Below, one piece after another: positions 36,626-44,856 of a DNA stretch of 64,000 bases. Below the pieces are notes generated by a model. The model was not told the DNA's origin, ran no database searches, and was given only the letters and a program-made list of their open reading frames with translations. Source of the DNA: Paenibacillus sp. RC334. GTDB lineage: Bacteria; Bacillota; Bacilli; Paenibacillales; Paenibacillaceae. Within the stretch, counting starts at the first letter, position 1. The number at the start of each line of letters is the position of its first letter. The position numbers and the translations under genes were made by a program. The stretch covers positions 1,612,001 to 1,676,000 of the forward strand of contig NZ_CP125370.1 in NCBI RefSeq assembly GCF_030034735.1, in the 5' to 3' direction.

Positions 36626-37702
36626 ATGATGCAGATGGACGCTTTGAAGCTGGATGAGAGAATTGTTGAATATGCCGTTTATGGCGGTGCTGTTCTGGGC
36701 GGAGGAGGCGGAGGCTGGATTGAAGAAGGTCTGCGGATCGGAAAGCTGGCTCTTGAAGTGGGACAGCCGAAGCTGGTATCCGTCGAAAGCTTCGCAGATG
36801 ACGATCTCTTCGTCACCGTGGCTGTCGTTGGTGCCCCGGCTGCTCCGAATAAATATGTGAAGCCTGTTCATTATGTGAAGGCGCTGGAAATGGTGTCCTC
36901 CATGACAGGAAAGGGTGTCCGGGCTTTGCATACGAATGAAAATGGCGGCGAGACAACGATTAACGGCTGGTTTCAGTCGGCTTTGAGTGGTATTCCGGTT
37001 GTGGATTTTGCATGTAATGGCCGGGCACATCCGACAGGCACAATGGGCTCCATGAACCTGACCGAGCTTCCAGATTACGTAAGCCATCAGGCTGCGGTGG
37101 GCGGACGTGGAGAGCATTATATGGAAGTGGGTATTTCAGGCTCCCTGGACCATGCTGCATCGCTGGTTCGTAAAGCCTCGGTAGAGGCTGGAGGACTTGT
37201 AGCGGTTGCACGGAATCCGGTGACGGCCGCTTATGCGAGAGCCAACGGTGCACCGGGAGCCATTTCCCGGGCAATTGCTGTTGGAGAAGCGATGCTGGCC
37301 CATCAAGGCGAAGCTGCGATTGCAGCCGTGGCAGCTGAGCTGGGCGGTAAGGTTATCGCCGCAGGAGAAGTAACAGAATGCCGACTTGAAACATCGGGGG
37401 GCTTTGATGCCGGGTTGGTTCGCATTACCGATAGTGGTCGGGCCTACGAAATGACCTTCTGGAATGAGTACATGTCCCTGGAGCTTGATGGGGAGCGGCT
37501 GGCGACATTTCCAGATCTGATCATGACACTGGATATGGATACAGGCAGACCTGTAATCACAGCCGCCGTAGCCCAAGGACAGCGTCTGGCTGTCATCGTG
37601 GTACCGAAGGAAAAGCTGCTGCTGAGTACGACCATGTTTAACACCAAGCTGCTGCAACCGATTGAGCAAATTATCCATAAGCCTATACTGTCCTATCTAT
37701 AA
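36626..37702 (+). CDS. DUF917 (S-methyl thiohydantoin desulfurase-like) family protein
   Basis: A 358-residue soluble protein. The N-terminus (VYGGAVLGGGGGGWIEEGL) is the glycine-rich start of the DUF917 family, followed by FVTVAVVGAPAAPNKYV, GETTINGWFQSALSGIPVVDFACNGRAHPTG and a C-terminal ITDSGRAYEMTFWNEYMSL. As I recall, Pfam now names this family after S-methyl thiohydantoin desulfurase, and it often sits beside hydantoinase/oxoprolinase genes. It starts one base after the OPT stop, so coupling is likely; the ribosome site is weak. A second or third ATG (36629, 36635) could also be used. Confidence 0.82.
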   Translation: MMQMDALKLDERIVEYAVYGGAVLGGGGGGWIEEGLRIGKLALEVGQPKLVSVESFADDDLFVTVAVVGAPAAPNKYVKPVHYVKALEMVSSMTGKGVRALHTNENGGETTINGWFQSALSGIPVVDFACNGRAHPTGTMGSMNLTELPDYVSHQAAVGGRGEHYMEVGISGSLDHAASLVRKASVEAGGLVAVARNPVTAAYARANGAPGAISRAIAVGEAMLAHQGEAAIAAVAAELGGKVIAAGEVTECRLETSGGFDAGLVRITDSGRAYEMTFWNEYMSLELDGERLATFPDLIMTLDMDTGRPVITAAVAQGQRLAVIVVPKEKLLLSTTMFNTKLLQPIEQIIHKPILSYL

Positions 37703-37726
37703 AATGATTTCGGGAGGAATGCAACG

Positions 37727-38674
37727 ATGGCACTTCAACAGACATTAACCGTATTCGAAGCGCTGGACAGCGCCTATGTGAACGGAGAGCGGGTTAAGCA
37801 GCTTTTCGCCGGATACGAGGACATTGTGGTAACGGTAAAACAGGTAAAAGGAGCCAAGGGCAGCACGGATTTTATACAAGTGCTTATTCCGGGTACGGAA
37901 GGCAAAAGCTCTGGAGGTACGGCACCGACATTTGGCATTGTAGGACGTCTAGGCGGGATCGGCGCACGTCCTTCCCGAATTGGTCTTGTATCTGATGCGG
38001 ATGGAGCTATTGCAGCGGTTGCCGCTGGGCTGAAGCTGGCGGATATGCAAATTAAAGGTGACAAGCTGAAGGGTGATGTGATCGTAACTACGCATATTTG
38101 CCCGGATGCACCTACCCGTCCGCACGAGCCGGTTGATTTTATGGACTCCCCTGTGGATATTTTGGAAATGAATCGTCATGAGATTGTTCCCGAGATGGAA
38201 GCTATTCTGTCCATTGATACCACCAAGGGCAATCGTGTTATTAATCATAAGGGGATCGCCATTTCACCCACGGTGAAGGAAGGCTATATTTTGCGAGTCA
38301 GTGAGGATCTGCTGCGCCTGATGGAGCAGACTACGGGACAATTGCCCGTTACTTTTCCGGTAACCACGCAGGATATCACGCCGTACGGTAATGACTTATA
38401 CCATATTAATTCCATTTTACAGCCTGCTGTAGCGACGGATGCGCCTGTGGTTGGTGTTGCTATTACAGCGCAGGCTGCCGTACCAGGATGTGGGACCGGG
38501 GCCAGTCATGAGATTGATATCGCGGCAGCCGTACGTTTTTCCATTGAAACGGCCAAGGAATTTACGAATGGCACTTGTGCATTTTATAACCCGCAGGAAT
38601 TTGTCAAAATTACCGAATTGTACGGCTCCATGAAGATATTTCAGACAGCAGGCAGTGCGCAAAACCACGGCTGA
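37727..38674 (+). CDS. DUF1177 family protein, possibly metallopeptidase-like
   Basis: A 315-residue soluble protein of the DUF1177 family. Segments such as TFGIVGRLGGIGARPSRIGLVSDADG, quoted here in part as GIVGRLGGIGARPSRIGLVS, then VIVTTHICPDAPT, AILSIDTTKGNRVI and ISPTVKEGYIL, are conserved-looking. The His and Asp spacing recalls M42/M20-type peptidases, but I cannot prove the metal site. GGGAGGAATGC precedes the ATG. It lies 24 bases behind the DUF917 gene in the same run. Confidence 0.75.
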   Translation: MALQQTLTVFEALDSAYVNGERVKQLFAGYEDIVVTVKQVKGAKGSTDFIQVLIPGTEGKSSGGTAPTFGIVGRLGGIGARPSRIGLVSDADGAIAAVAAGLKLADMQIKGDKLKGDVIVTTHICPDAPTRPHEPVDFMDSPVDILEMNRHEIVPEMEAILSIDTTKGNRVINHKGIAISPTVKEGYILRVSEDLLRLMEQTTGQLPVTFPVTTQDITPYGNDLYHINSILQPAVATDAPVVGVAITAQAAVPGCGTGASHEIDIAAAVRFSIETAKEFTNGTCAFYNPQEFVKITELYGSMKIFQTAGSAQNHG

Positions 38675-38755
38675 TGCTAAACAGGGCAGGCCACAGGCTT
38701 GCCCTTTGCCGTCAGGAGCGTAAAATAAAATGGATGCGAAAGCAGGGGATTGAAG

Positions 38756-39427
38756 ATGGATAAGCTTGGGATGATTACGATTGGGCAAGCGCCCCGGACA
38801 GATGTGGCTCCTATCGTGGAACGGGCTTTGGAAGGACGTGCAGAACTGGTACAGGCAGGTGCGCTGGACGGTCTTTCTTTTGCTTATATACAAGAGCATT
38901 TGTCTCCGTCGCCGGGAGAGTATGTATTGACCTCCCGCCTGACGACTGGCGAGTCGGTGGTTATATCACGCGAAAAAATCCAGCCGCTGCTTCAGGAGAA
39001 AATCACGCGCATGGAAGAACAAGGCATCCGTACGATTTTATTGCTATGTACCGGCGTATTTCCGGGATTGCATACCCGAACCGCCTTTTTGATTGAGCCG
39101 GACCATGTGCTTCCTCCTGTGATTAAGGCGATGTCCGGCGGACGGCGGGTCGGTCTGATTGGTCCGCTGGAAGAGCAGAAGGACAATCTCAAGCTCAAAT
39201 TCAGTCCTCACGGAATGAATCCCGGGTTTGCAGCGGCCTCGCCTTACAGCAGCAGTGAAGAGGAATTTCGCCAGGCTGCCGGGCAGTTCAAGGATCAGGC
39301 TGATCTTATCGTGCTGGATTGTATGGGGTATACGGATGTTCACAGAGAACTGGCGGCGCGTTACGCGGGGGTTCCCGTCGTATTGTCCAATGCCCTGATC
39401 GGCAAGCTGGTATCGGAAATGGTGTAA
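38756..39427 (+). CDS. aroM: AroM family protein
   Basis: A 223-residue protein of the AroM family, which belongs to the Asp/Glu racemase clan. Marks are MITIGQAPRTDV at the start, LLLCTGVFPGLHTR with a candidate catalytic Cys, GRRVGLIGPLEEQ, and LIVLDCMGYTDVHRE with the second Cys. In E. coli aroM sits next to aroL but has no known reaction. Here it is in a catabolic-looking run. ATG at 38756 is preferred over the TTG two codons earlier. Confidence 0.85.
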   Translation: MDKLGMITIGQAPRTDVAPIVERALEGRAELVQAGALDGLSFAYIQEHLSPSPGEYVLTSRLTTGESVVISREKIQPLLQEKITRMEEQGIRTILLLCTGVFPGLHTRTAFLIEPDHVLPPVIKAMSGGRRVGLIGPLEEQKDNLKLKFSPHGMNPGFAAASPYSSSEEEFRQAAGQFKDQADLIVLDCMGYTDVHRELAARYAGVPVVLSNALIGKLVSEMV

Positions 39428-39461
39428 GCGTATAAGCTAACTGAAAATAGGAGGTAAAAAA

Positions 39462-40412
39462 ATGAGCCAACAACGTGTTGAAATTAGTAAAAATGTATTG
39501 CAAAAATGTTTGGGACTTACCGCTGGAGAGACGCTTCTAGTGGTAACGGACGATGATAAAAAGGAATTGGGCGAGTCCATTTATGAAGCTGGCAAGGCGC
39601 TGGGCGCAGAAGCTGCTATTTTGACGATGAAGGTACGCTCCAAATCAGGGGAAGAGCCTCCGGCACCTGTGGCCGAAGCCATGCTTCGCTCCAATGTTGT
39701 CGTATGTGTCACCCGGTATTCGCTGACCCATACCCATGCCCGCAAGCAAGCAGCAGCCGCTGGAGCGCGTCTAGCGACGATGCCTGGTATGACGGACGAC
39801 ATGTTCATGAACGGGGCGATTGCTGCTGATTATCCGAAGGTCAAGGCGCTGACCGAAGAGGTGACCGCATTATTGACAGCTGCCAAGCAGGTGCGGATCG
39901 AGAAGGATGGGTACAGCCTGTGCTTTACCATTGAGGGTCGCAACGGCGTGCCCAGCACGGGCATGTATCTGAACCCTGGCGAATCCGGCAACCTTCCTTC
40001 CGGTGAAGCGTATATTGCTCCGCTGGAGGGGACGGCGCAAGGCCAGATTGTGGTGGACGGTTCTGTTGCAGGAATCGGTGCCTTGAAGGAGCCGCTGTTG
40101 CTGACGGTCGAAAACGGCAGGTTGACAGCCGCAGAAGGGGAAGCAGGGCAGTCCCTGCTGGAAATGCTGGGTGAAGGTGACGGCAGAATGCTGGCAGAGT
40201 TCGGTATCGGTACGAATGATAAAGCACGTATTACAGGTGTCGTACTGGAAGATGAGAAGGTGTACGGCACGATTCATGTGGCTTTTGGCAGCAATAATAC
40301 TTTTGGTGGGACCATCGCTGCGGGTGTACATATTGACGGTGTCGTTCAGCGACCGGATGTGTATCTGGATGACCGCCTGATTATGAAAGCTGGGCAACTG
40401 CTGGAGCGCTAG
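39462..40412 (+). CDS. M29-type aminopeptidase / NicX-like metalloenzyme
   Basis: A 316-residue protein labelled in related genomes as leucyl aminopeptidase. Conserved parts are ESGNLPSGEAYIAPLEGTA, AEFGIGTNDKARITG, GTIHVAFGSNNTFGG and GVHIDGVVQRPDVYLDD. The His and HxD ligands of the last two match both M29 aminopeptidases and 2,5-dihydroxypyridine 5,6-dioxygenase (NicX), which share this fold. The protein is shorter than classical M29 enzymes (about 410 residues), so peptide or ring cleavage are both possible. AGGAGG precedes the start; 34 bases behind aroM. Confidence 0.8.
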   Translation: MSQQRVEISKNVLQKCLGLTAGETLLVVTDDDKKELGESIYEAGKALGAEAAILTMKVRSKSGEEPPAPVAEAMLRSNVVVCVTRYSLTHTHARKQAAAAGARLATMPGMTDDMFMNGAIAADYPKVKALTEEVTALLTAAKQVRIEKDGYSLCFTIEGRNGVPSTGMYLNPGESGNLPSGEAYIAPLEGTAQGQIVVDGSVAGIGALKEPLLLTVENGRLTAAEGEAGQSLLEMLGEGDGRMLAEFGIGTNDKARITGVVLEDEKVYGTIHVAFGSNNTFGGTIAAGVHIDGVVQRPDVYLDDRLIMKAGQLLER

Positions 40413-40458
40413 GTGGGTGAGAAACAGCAGGAGCTGTAAAAACAGGGAGGAATTCATC

Positions 40459-41118
40459 ATGCTCGGAATTATCAGAGTGCTTACCATGCAAGACGAAGTC
40501 GCTATTGGCCTTCACGGCCGAGTTATCGAGCAGCGCTACGGACTGCCTGTCACCAGTGTGTGTATCCCTGACCAGCCGCAGGGAATCTACGACGATGCAA
40601 CGGATCGGGAATCAGTGCCTAAAATTGTGGTCGCAGCACAACAGCTCGTCGAGCAGGGCTGCACGTCTATTGGCATTAGCTGCGCGGCTGATCCGGCGTT
40701 GGAGGAAACCCGCCATGCGGTGAATGTACCTGTATACGGCGCAGGCTCCTGTGCGGCGCATCTGGCATTGACAGCGGCCAGTCGTGTCGGTGTGTTGACC
40801 ATTTTGGAGGAGGCACCCCCGCTGATCCGCCGTATCCTGGGTGAGTCTTACATCGGCACAGAGCGCCCTGAGGGTGTACGTACGACGCTGGACCTGAACA
40901 CTCAGCAAGGCAAGGAAGCGGCCATGGCAGCGGCGCTGCGGCTTCAGGAGAAGGGAGCAGAGGCTATCGTGCTGGCCTGTACGGGTTTTGTGACGATGAA
41001 CTTCGCACCGGAGCTGGAGCGCAGGCTGGGCATCCGTGCCATTGATCCGATTGTGGCGCTCGGCGCAGCCGCATCGGTGCACTGGCAGCGGGAGAATGAT
41101 GAAGTCCAGGCAGGATAA
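40459..41118 (+). CDS. Asp/Glu/hydantoin racemase family protein
   Basis: A 219-residue enzyme of the aspartate/glutamate/hydantoin racemase superfamily (which also includes maleate isomerase). The two catalytic Cys positions are in SIGISCAADPALEETR and IVLACTGFVTM. VGVLTILEEAPPLIRRILG separates them. GGGAGGAATTC precedes the ATG at 40459; the longer frame from 40417 has no such site. Last gene of the OPT run before a terminator. Substrate is unknown. Confidence 0.87.
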   Translation: MLGIIRVLTMQDEVAIGLHGRVIEQRYGLPVTSVCIPDQPQGIYDDATDRESVPKIVVAAQQLVEQGCTSIGISCAADPALEETRHAVNVPVYGAGSCAAHLALTAASRVGVLTILEEAPPLIRRILGESYIGTERPEGVRTTLDLNTQQGKEAAMAAALRLQEKGAEAIVLACTGFVTMNFAPELERRLGIRAIDPIVALGAAASVHWQRENDEVQAG

Positions 41119-41149
41119 TCCTGACTTATAAAATAATAGGGTATTGAAT

Positions 41150-41182
41150 TAAACCGCCTTTTCCTGAAAGGGCGGTTTATTT
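41150..41182 (+). terminator. Intrinsic terminator of the OPT-racemase run
   Basis: TAAACCGCC and GGCGGTTTA flank a loop with further A/T pairing; a short T-rich tail (TTTATTTG) follows. Confidence 0.8.
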
Positions 41183-41320
41183 GCGTTCCATCCGGTAAAA
41201 GGTTTTGTTTTGTATACTTTTTTGGTACACTATCCTGAAAATTAAGTTAGGCGAGAACTTTGCAAAATCCTCAATATATGTGCCGTTACCGCAAAATAAA
41301 TAGCAAGGTGGTCTGTCCAT

Positions 41321-42856
41321 ATGAAAATACCGGGTGTAACCGTTCAGGAGCTTATGACAATGCCCGTATTGAAGGAGGCGAAGGTACTAAGCGGAGAGCA
41401 GGGATTAAATCGGTTTGTCCGTTTTATTGATATTATGGAGGTCCCTGACTTGAAGGGCTGGATCAGGGAAGGCGTACTATTGATGACAACCGCTTATTCC
41501 ATCCGTCATGAGCCTGAGGTATTGTGTCAAATTATTCAATTATTGCACCAGGGCGGGGCCGCAGCACTTGCGATCAAGCCGACCCGCTTTCTCAAGGAAA
41601 TTCCCCGCAGTGCGCTGGAGGAAAGCAATGCGTGCGGCCTGCCCGTGATTGAGATTCCGGCCGATATTCCATATACGGATATTACACAGCGAGTCATGGA
41701 TATGGTGTTGAATCGGCAGGCAGAGCTGCTGCGACGCTCGGAAGAAATATATCGGACCTTAACAACGATGGTGCTGGAGAACAGCGGTATACAGGCTGTA
41801 AGCGATAATATAGCAGAGCTGCTTAAAGCCCCGGTTGCTTTGATTGATAATGGAGGCCGAGCCATCGTCACTTCACCACAGGAATGGAATTGGATGGAGG
41901 CGCAGGATTCCCGTCATTTTCCAATTAATGTCGATAAACGCACGGTTGCCAAGCTGGTCATTGCCCGCAATGAGCTGGATGATATGGAGCAGGTGGGCAT
42001 TGAGCAGGCACGTCTGGTCATGGCACTGGAATTAATGCGTGAAAAGGCAGTAGAAGATACAGAAAGCCGACTACGGGGTAACTTTATCGACGAGTTGATG
42101 ACCCCTCCGGTACCTTTGCGACATGAGGTTGAGCGGAGAGGGCGTCAACTGGGATTTAACCCGGCATATGATTGGGAGGTTGCTGTACTGGAAAGTGCTA
42201 CCGCTCCGCCAGAAGAGATTCTGTCCGGATTGCTGAGTCAGGAATCCATCCGGCGGCGTGTGGTATCCCATATTGAGTTCCGTTCCAATCGGGCGATACT
42301 ATTTTTACCTACTCTTCATCCGAATGACCACCATGACGGGGCTGGCGCTGATCAGGGACTAACCTGGGCTGAAACGCTAAAGAGCTGGAACAGTGAAAAA
42401 GCATTGGGAACGGGCGATTATTATATAGGCATTGGAAGTACCAAAAAGCTGTGGGAGCTGATGCAAAGCTATAATGAGGCACGACGTGCCATCACTGTCT
42501 CCCAGCGGCTGTACCCCGATAGACGTGTATGTAAATTCAGAGATATCGAAATGCACTATATGCTTGGGGAAGCAATGAACAAAGAGGAATTTGGCGATTT
42601 GTTTGAACGTAAGCTGGGCAAACTCCAGCAGTATGATCGGTCTCATGGCAGCGATTTGCTTAAAACGTTATTTTATTATTTGGAAAATCGGGGCAGTCTG
42701 ATGGATACAGCGAATTATCTTTTTATACATCGTAATTCGGTCAAATACAGACTGGAACGGATTCGTGACATTGCGGATTTTGATCTCAACGATCCACGCG
42801 AGCAGTTCATATGCCATACCTGTCTGATCCATTATTATTTGCGGGAACATAAGTAG
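41321..42856 (+). CDS. PucR-family transcription regulator
   Basis: A 511-residue regulator. Residues 1-125 are a PucR ligand-binding domain (VTVQELMTMPVLKEAKVLSG, REGVLLMTTAYSIRH); a central domain follows; the C-terminus (near 445-505) is the PucR helix-turn-helix (LLKTLFYYLENRGSLMDTANYLFIHRNSVKYRLERI, shown in part as TANYLFIHRNSVKYRLERI). PucR-type proteins activate catabolic genes for purines, hydantoins, proline or aromatic compounds when inducer binds. It is separated from the OPT run by a terminator and has a weak promoter-like TTTTGT/TACACT pair near 41205-41233, so it is likely its local regulator. Confidence 0.88.
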   Translation: MKIPGVTVQELMTMPVLKEAKVLSGEQGLNRFVRFIDIMEVPDLKGWIREGVLLMTTAYSIRHEPEVLCQIIQLLHQGGAAALAIKPTRFLKEIPRSALEESNACGLPVIEIPADIPYTDITQRVMDMVLNRQAELLRRSEEIYRTLTTMVLENSGIQAVSDNIAELLKAPVALIDNGGRAIVTSPQEWNWMEAQDSRHFPINVDKRTVAKLVIARNELDDMEQVGIEQARLVMALELMREKAVEDTESRLRGNFIDELMTPPVPLRHEVERRGRQLGFNPAYDWEVAVLESATAPPEEILSGLLSQESIRRRVVSHIEFRSNRAILFLPTLHPNDHHDGAGADQGLTWAETLKSWNSEKALGTGDYYIGIGSTKKLWELMQSYNEARRAITVSQRLYPDRRVCKFRDIEMHYMLGEAMNKEEFGDLFERKLGKLQQYDRSHGSDLLKTLFYYLENRGSLMDTANYLFIHRNSVKYRLERIRDIADFDLNDPREQFICHTCLIHYYLREHK

Positions 42857-42894
42857 GCAGAACCGGTTGGTTTATAGGGCAGGGAGGAAAAGAC

Positions 42895-43581
42895 ATGGAT
42901 AAAAAAATATTAGTAGCGGACGATGAACCCAGCATTCGCAATGCGCTAGCCTATGCGTTGAAAAGAGAAGGTTTTTTGGTAGAAACCGCTGTTGACGGGG
43001 AGGACGCATTGGAAAAAGTCCGTTTGTTTCACCCCGATGTGCTGGTGCTCGATGTGATGATGCCCAAACTGGGCGGATATGAGGTGTGCCGCCGTTTGGA
43101 AAGTCGGAAGGGCATCGGTATTCTGCTGCTGACTGCCAAAAACGATATCGTGGATAAGGTGCTCGGGCTGGAGCTGGGCGCGGACGATTTTATGAGCAAG
43201 CCCTTTGATCTGCGAGAGCTGCTCGCCCGCATCAAGGCGCTGGTACGGAGGCTGGAGCGGGAAGGAGCGCCCGCGCCGGAAGGATCAGAAACGATACTTG
43301 GCCCGTTACGAGTGCGTCCGTCCAGCAGGACGGCTGAACTGGAGGAAACAGTGCTGGAGCTGACACCCAAGGAGTTTGATGTGCTGGCGCTTCTGGTGTC
43401 ACACGCTGGGCGGGTATACACGCGGGACGAGCTGCTGGAGCAGATATGGGGCTTCGATTATGCAGGTGGAACACGGACGGTGGATATTCACATCCAGCGC
43501 TTGCGCAAGAAGCTTGAGCCGCATCAGTCGCTATTGCAGACGGTGTATGGAATAGGCTATAAGGCAGAAAAGATACTGTGA
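42895..43581 (+). CDS. OmpR-family response regulator, orphan
   Basis: A 228-residue regulator with a receiver (VADDEPSIRNALAYAL, phospho-acceptor in VLVLDVMMPKLGG, Lys in DDFMSKPF) and a winged helix (ELTPKEFDVLALLVSHAGRVYTRDELLEQIWG, QRLRKKLEP, TVYGIGYKA). No kinase gene follows: a minus-strand Rieske gene begins its end 34 bases later. It lies 38 bases behind the PucR-type regulator, possibly in one transcript. GGGAGGAAA precedes the ATG. Confidence 0.9.
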   Translation: MDKKILVADDEPSIRNALAYALKREGFLVETAVDGEDALEKVRLFHPDVLVLDVMMPKLGGYEVCRRLESRKGIGILLLTAKNDIVDKVLGLELGADDFMSKPFDLRELLARIKALVRRLEREGAPAPEGSETILGPLRVRPSSRTAELEETVLELTPKEFDVLALLVSHAGRVYTRDELLEQIWGFDYAGGTRTVDIHIQRLRKKLEPHQSLLQTVYGIGYKAEKIL

Positions 43582-43615
43582 ACGAACGCCAGTTGCTTGG
43601 CGCTTGCCCATCCAT

Positions 43616-44632
43616 TCACCACGTTGATTCTTGGTCCAGGCGGACACGAGGTTCATCGTTAACGAGAAAGTCGTACCAGCGGTTGCGAAAACGAACCTGA
43701 GGCCCGTCTGCGGGTACGTGCGCCTCCATGCGCAGCGCCTCAGGGATAGGACGCGGATGCTGGCTTTCCACCACGGTTCGATCCTCTTCCAGCACTCTGT
43801 TGCTATATCTGGAAAAAATCCGGCTCATACCCGGTACAAATTTGGCAAAATTACGCCCAGCCAGCCCGTAGATGGCGGTCACTTCCTGCTCAATTGGGGT
43901 GAAGGTGACGAAATTAATAAACTTGCTGCGTCCCTCCTCAGCCGGAGTCAGAATCCATTGCTGCGGAAAGGTGTATTGCAGTAGCCCGCTTCCGTTTTTC
44001 ACCCGAATATGATCGTGATCTGCTTCGAACTGGATATGGATGTCGGTAGACGATTTTTTACCAATGGTTTTGTTGTGTACAATCGGCAGGTGGGCGACAT
44101 CCAGCACGCTTTCCACAACTCTTGTCAGATGCGCCTTCCATACAGAATCGTAGGGTGACATCATAAGATTCGGGTCCTCCAGCTCGGGAAAAAGCTCCAG
44201 CGGGGGAGGTGTCAAAGTGGATGCCCAACTCTCTGTACCCGGCCCGGATACTGGGCCAACAGCCTGAGGATAGACCCACAACAGCCCGACTTTTTCAATC
44301 GCAGGATAGGCGTAGGTATGAGCAAAATCGGGAATGGCACGCCCCGGATGAGCCGGGATATCCACGCACTGCCCATTCTCATCGAAGGACCATGCATGAT
44401 AAGGACATGTGATTTGCCCGTTTTGACAAAAGCCCAGCGACAAATCGGCTCCCCGATGCGGACAATACGCATGTATGGCACGTACCTGCCGATGGTTGTC
44501 ACGGTACAATACGATATCCTTGCCGAGCAGCCGCTTTTTAAGCGGCTTATCCCGCAGTTCCTTGGACCAGCCGACGGGGAATACCTGCTGGTCACTTTCT
44601 CGTACTTCACGAAAGCCAGGATGGCTGTTCAT
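43616..44632 (-). CDS. Rieske [2Fe-2S] non-haem iron oxygenase
   Basis: A 338-residue oxygenase of the VanA/PaO-like class. The Rieske ligands are Cys57, His59, Cys76 and His79 (YCPHRGADLSLGFC then ITCPYHAWSF). The mononuclear iron triad is Asp178, His181 and His186 (VLDVAHLPIVH), with the same spacing as naphthalene dioxygenase. Such enzymes hydroxylate or demethylate aromatic or related substrates and need a separate reductase, which is not present nearby. Promoter and a perfect palindrome lie directly upstream, and the spacing suggests repression by an unlinked TetR-type protein. Confidence 0.9.
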   Translation of the reverse strand: MNSHPGFREVRESDQQVFPVGWSKELRDKPLKKRLLGKDIVLYRDNHRQVRAIHAYCPHRGADLSLGFCQNGQITCPYHAWSFDENGQCVDIPAHPGRAIPDFAHTYAYPAIEKVGLLWVYPQAVGPVSGPGTESWASTLTPPPLELFPELEDPNLMMSPYDSVWKAHLTRVVESVLDVAHLPIVHNKTIGKKSSTDIHIQFEADHDHIRVKNGSGLLQYTFPQQWILTPAEEGRSKFINFVTFTPIEQEVTAIYGLAGRNFAKFVPGMSRIFSRYSNRVLEEDRTVVESQHPRPIPEALRMEAHVPADGPQVRFRNRWYDFLVNDEPRVRLDQESTW

Positions 44633-44675
44633 CTATATCCACACTCCTGTTCTCATTTGCATATATGACTTACAC

Positions 44676-44695
44676 AAATGACCCACGGGTCATTT
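44676..44695. promoter_or_regulatory. Perfect palindromic operator upstream of the Rieske gene
   Basis: AAATGACCCACGGGTCATTT has 9-base arms around two central bases, a layout common for TetR-family operators. On the minus strand it lies just after TATAAT-like bases (44702-44709), 44-63 bases before the Rieske start codon, where repressor binding would block transcription. On the plus strand it could also act as a weak hairpin with a T-run, although no gene ends here. Confidence 0.6.
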
Positions 44696-44856
44696 TTTCT
44701 ATTATTATAATACACCCCCCTCATCCGAACTGAAACAGCCGCCCTGAAATTGGAAAGGTTTTTTGGCTTCCATCACATATCGTACATCCCCGTGAATATA
44801 CTTAATAACCAACAAGGCCAAACTGTGCCGTGTATCCACTTGGGGGGTGCCTAACA

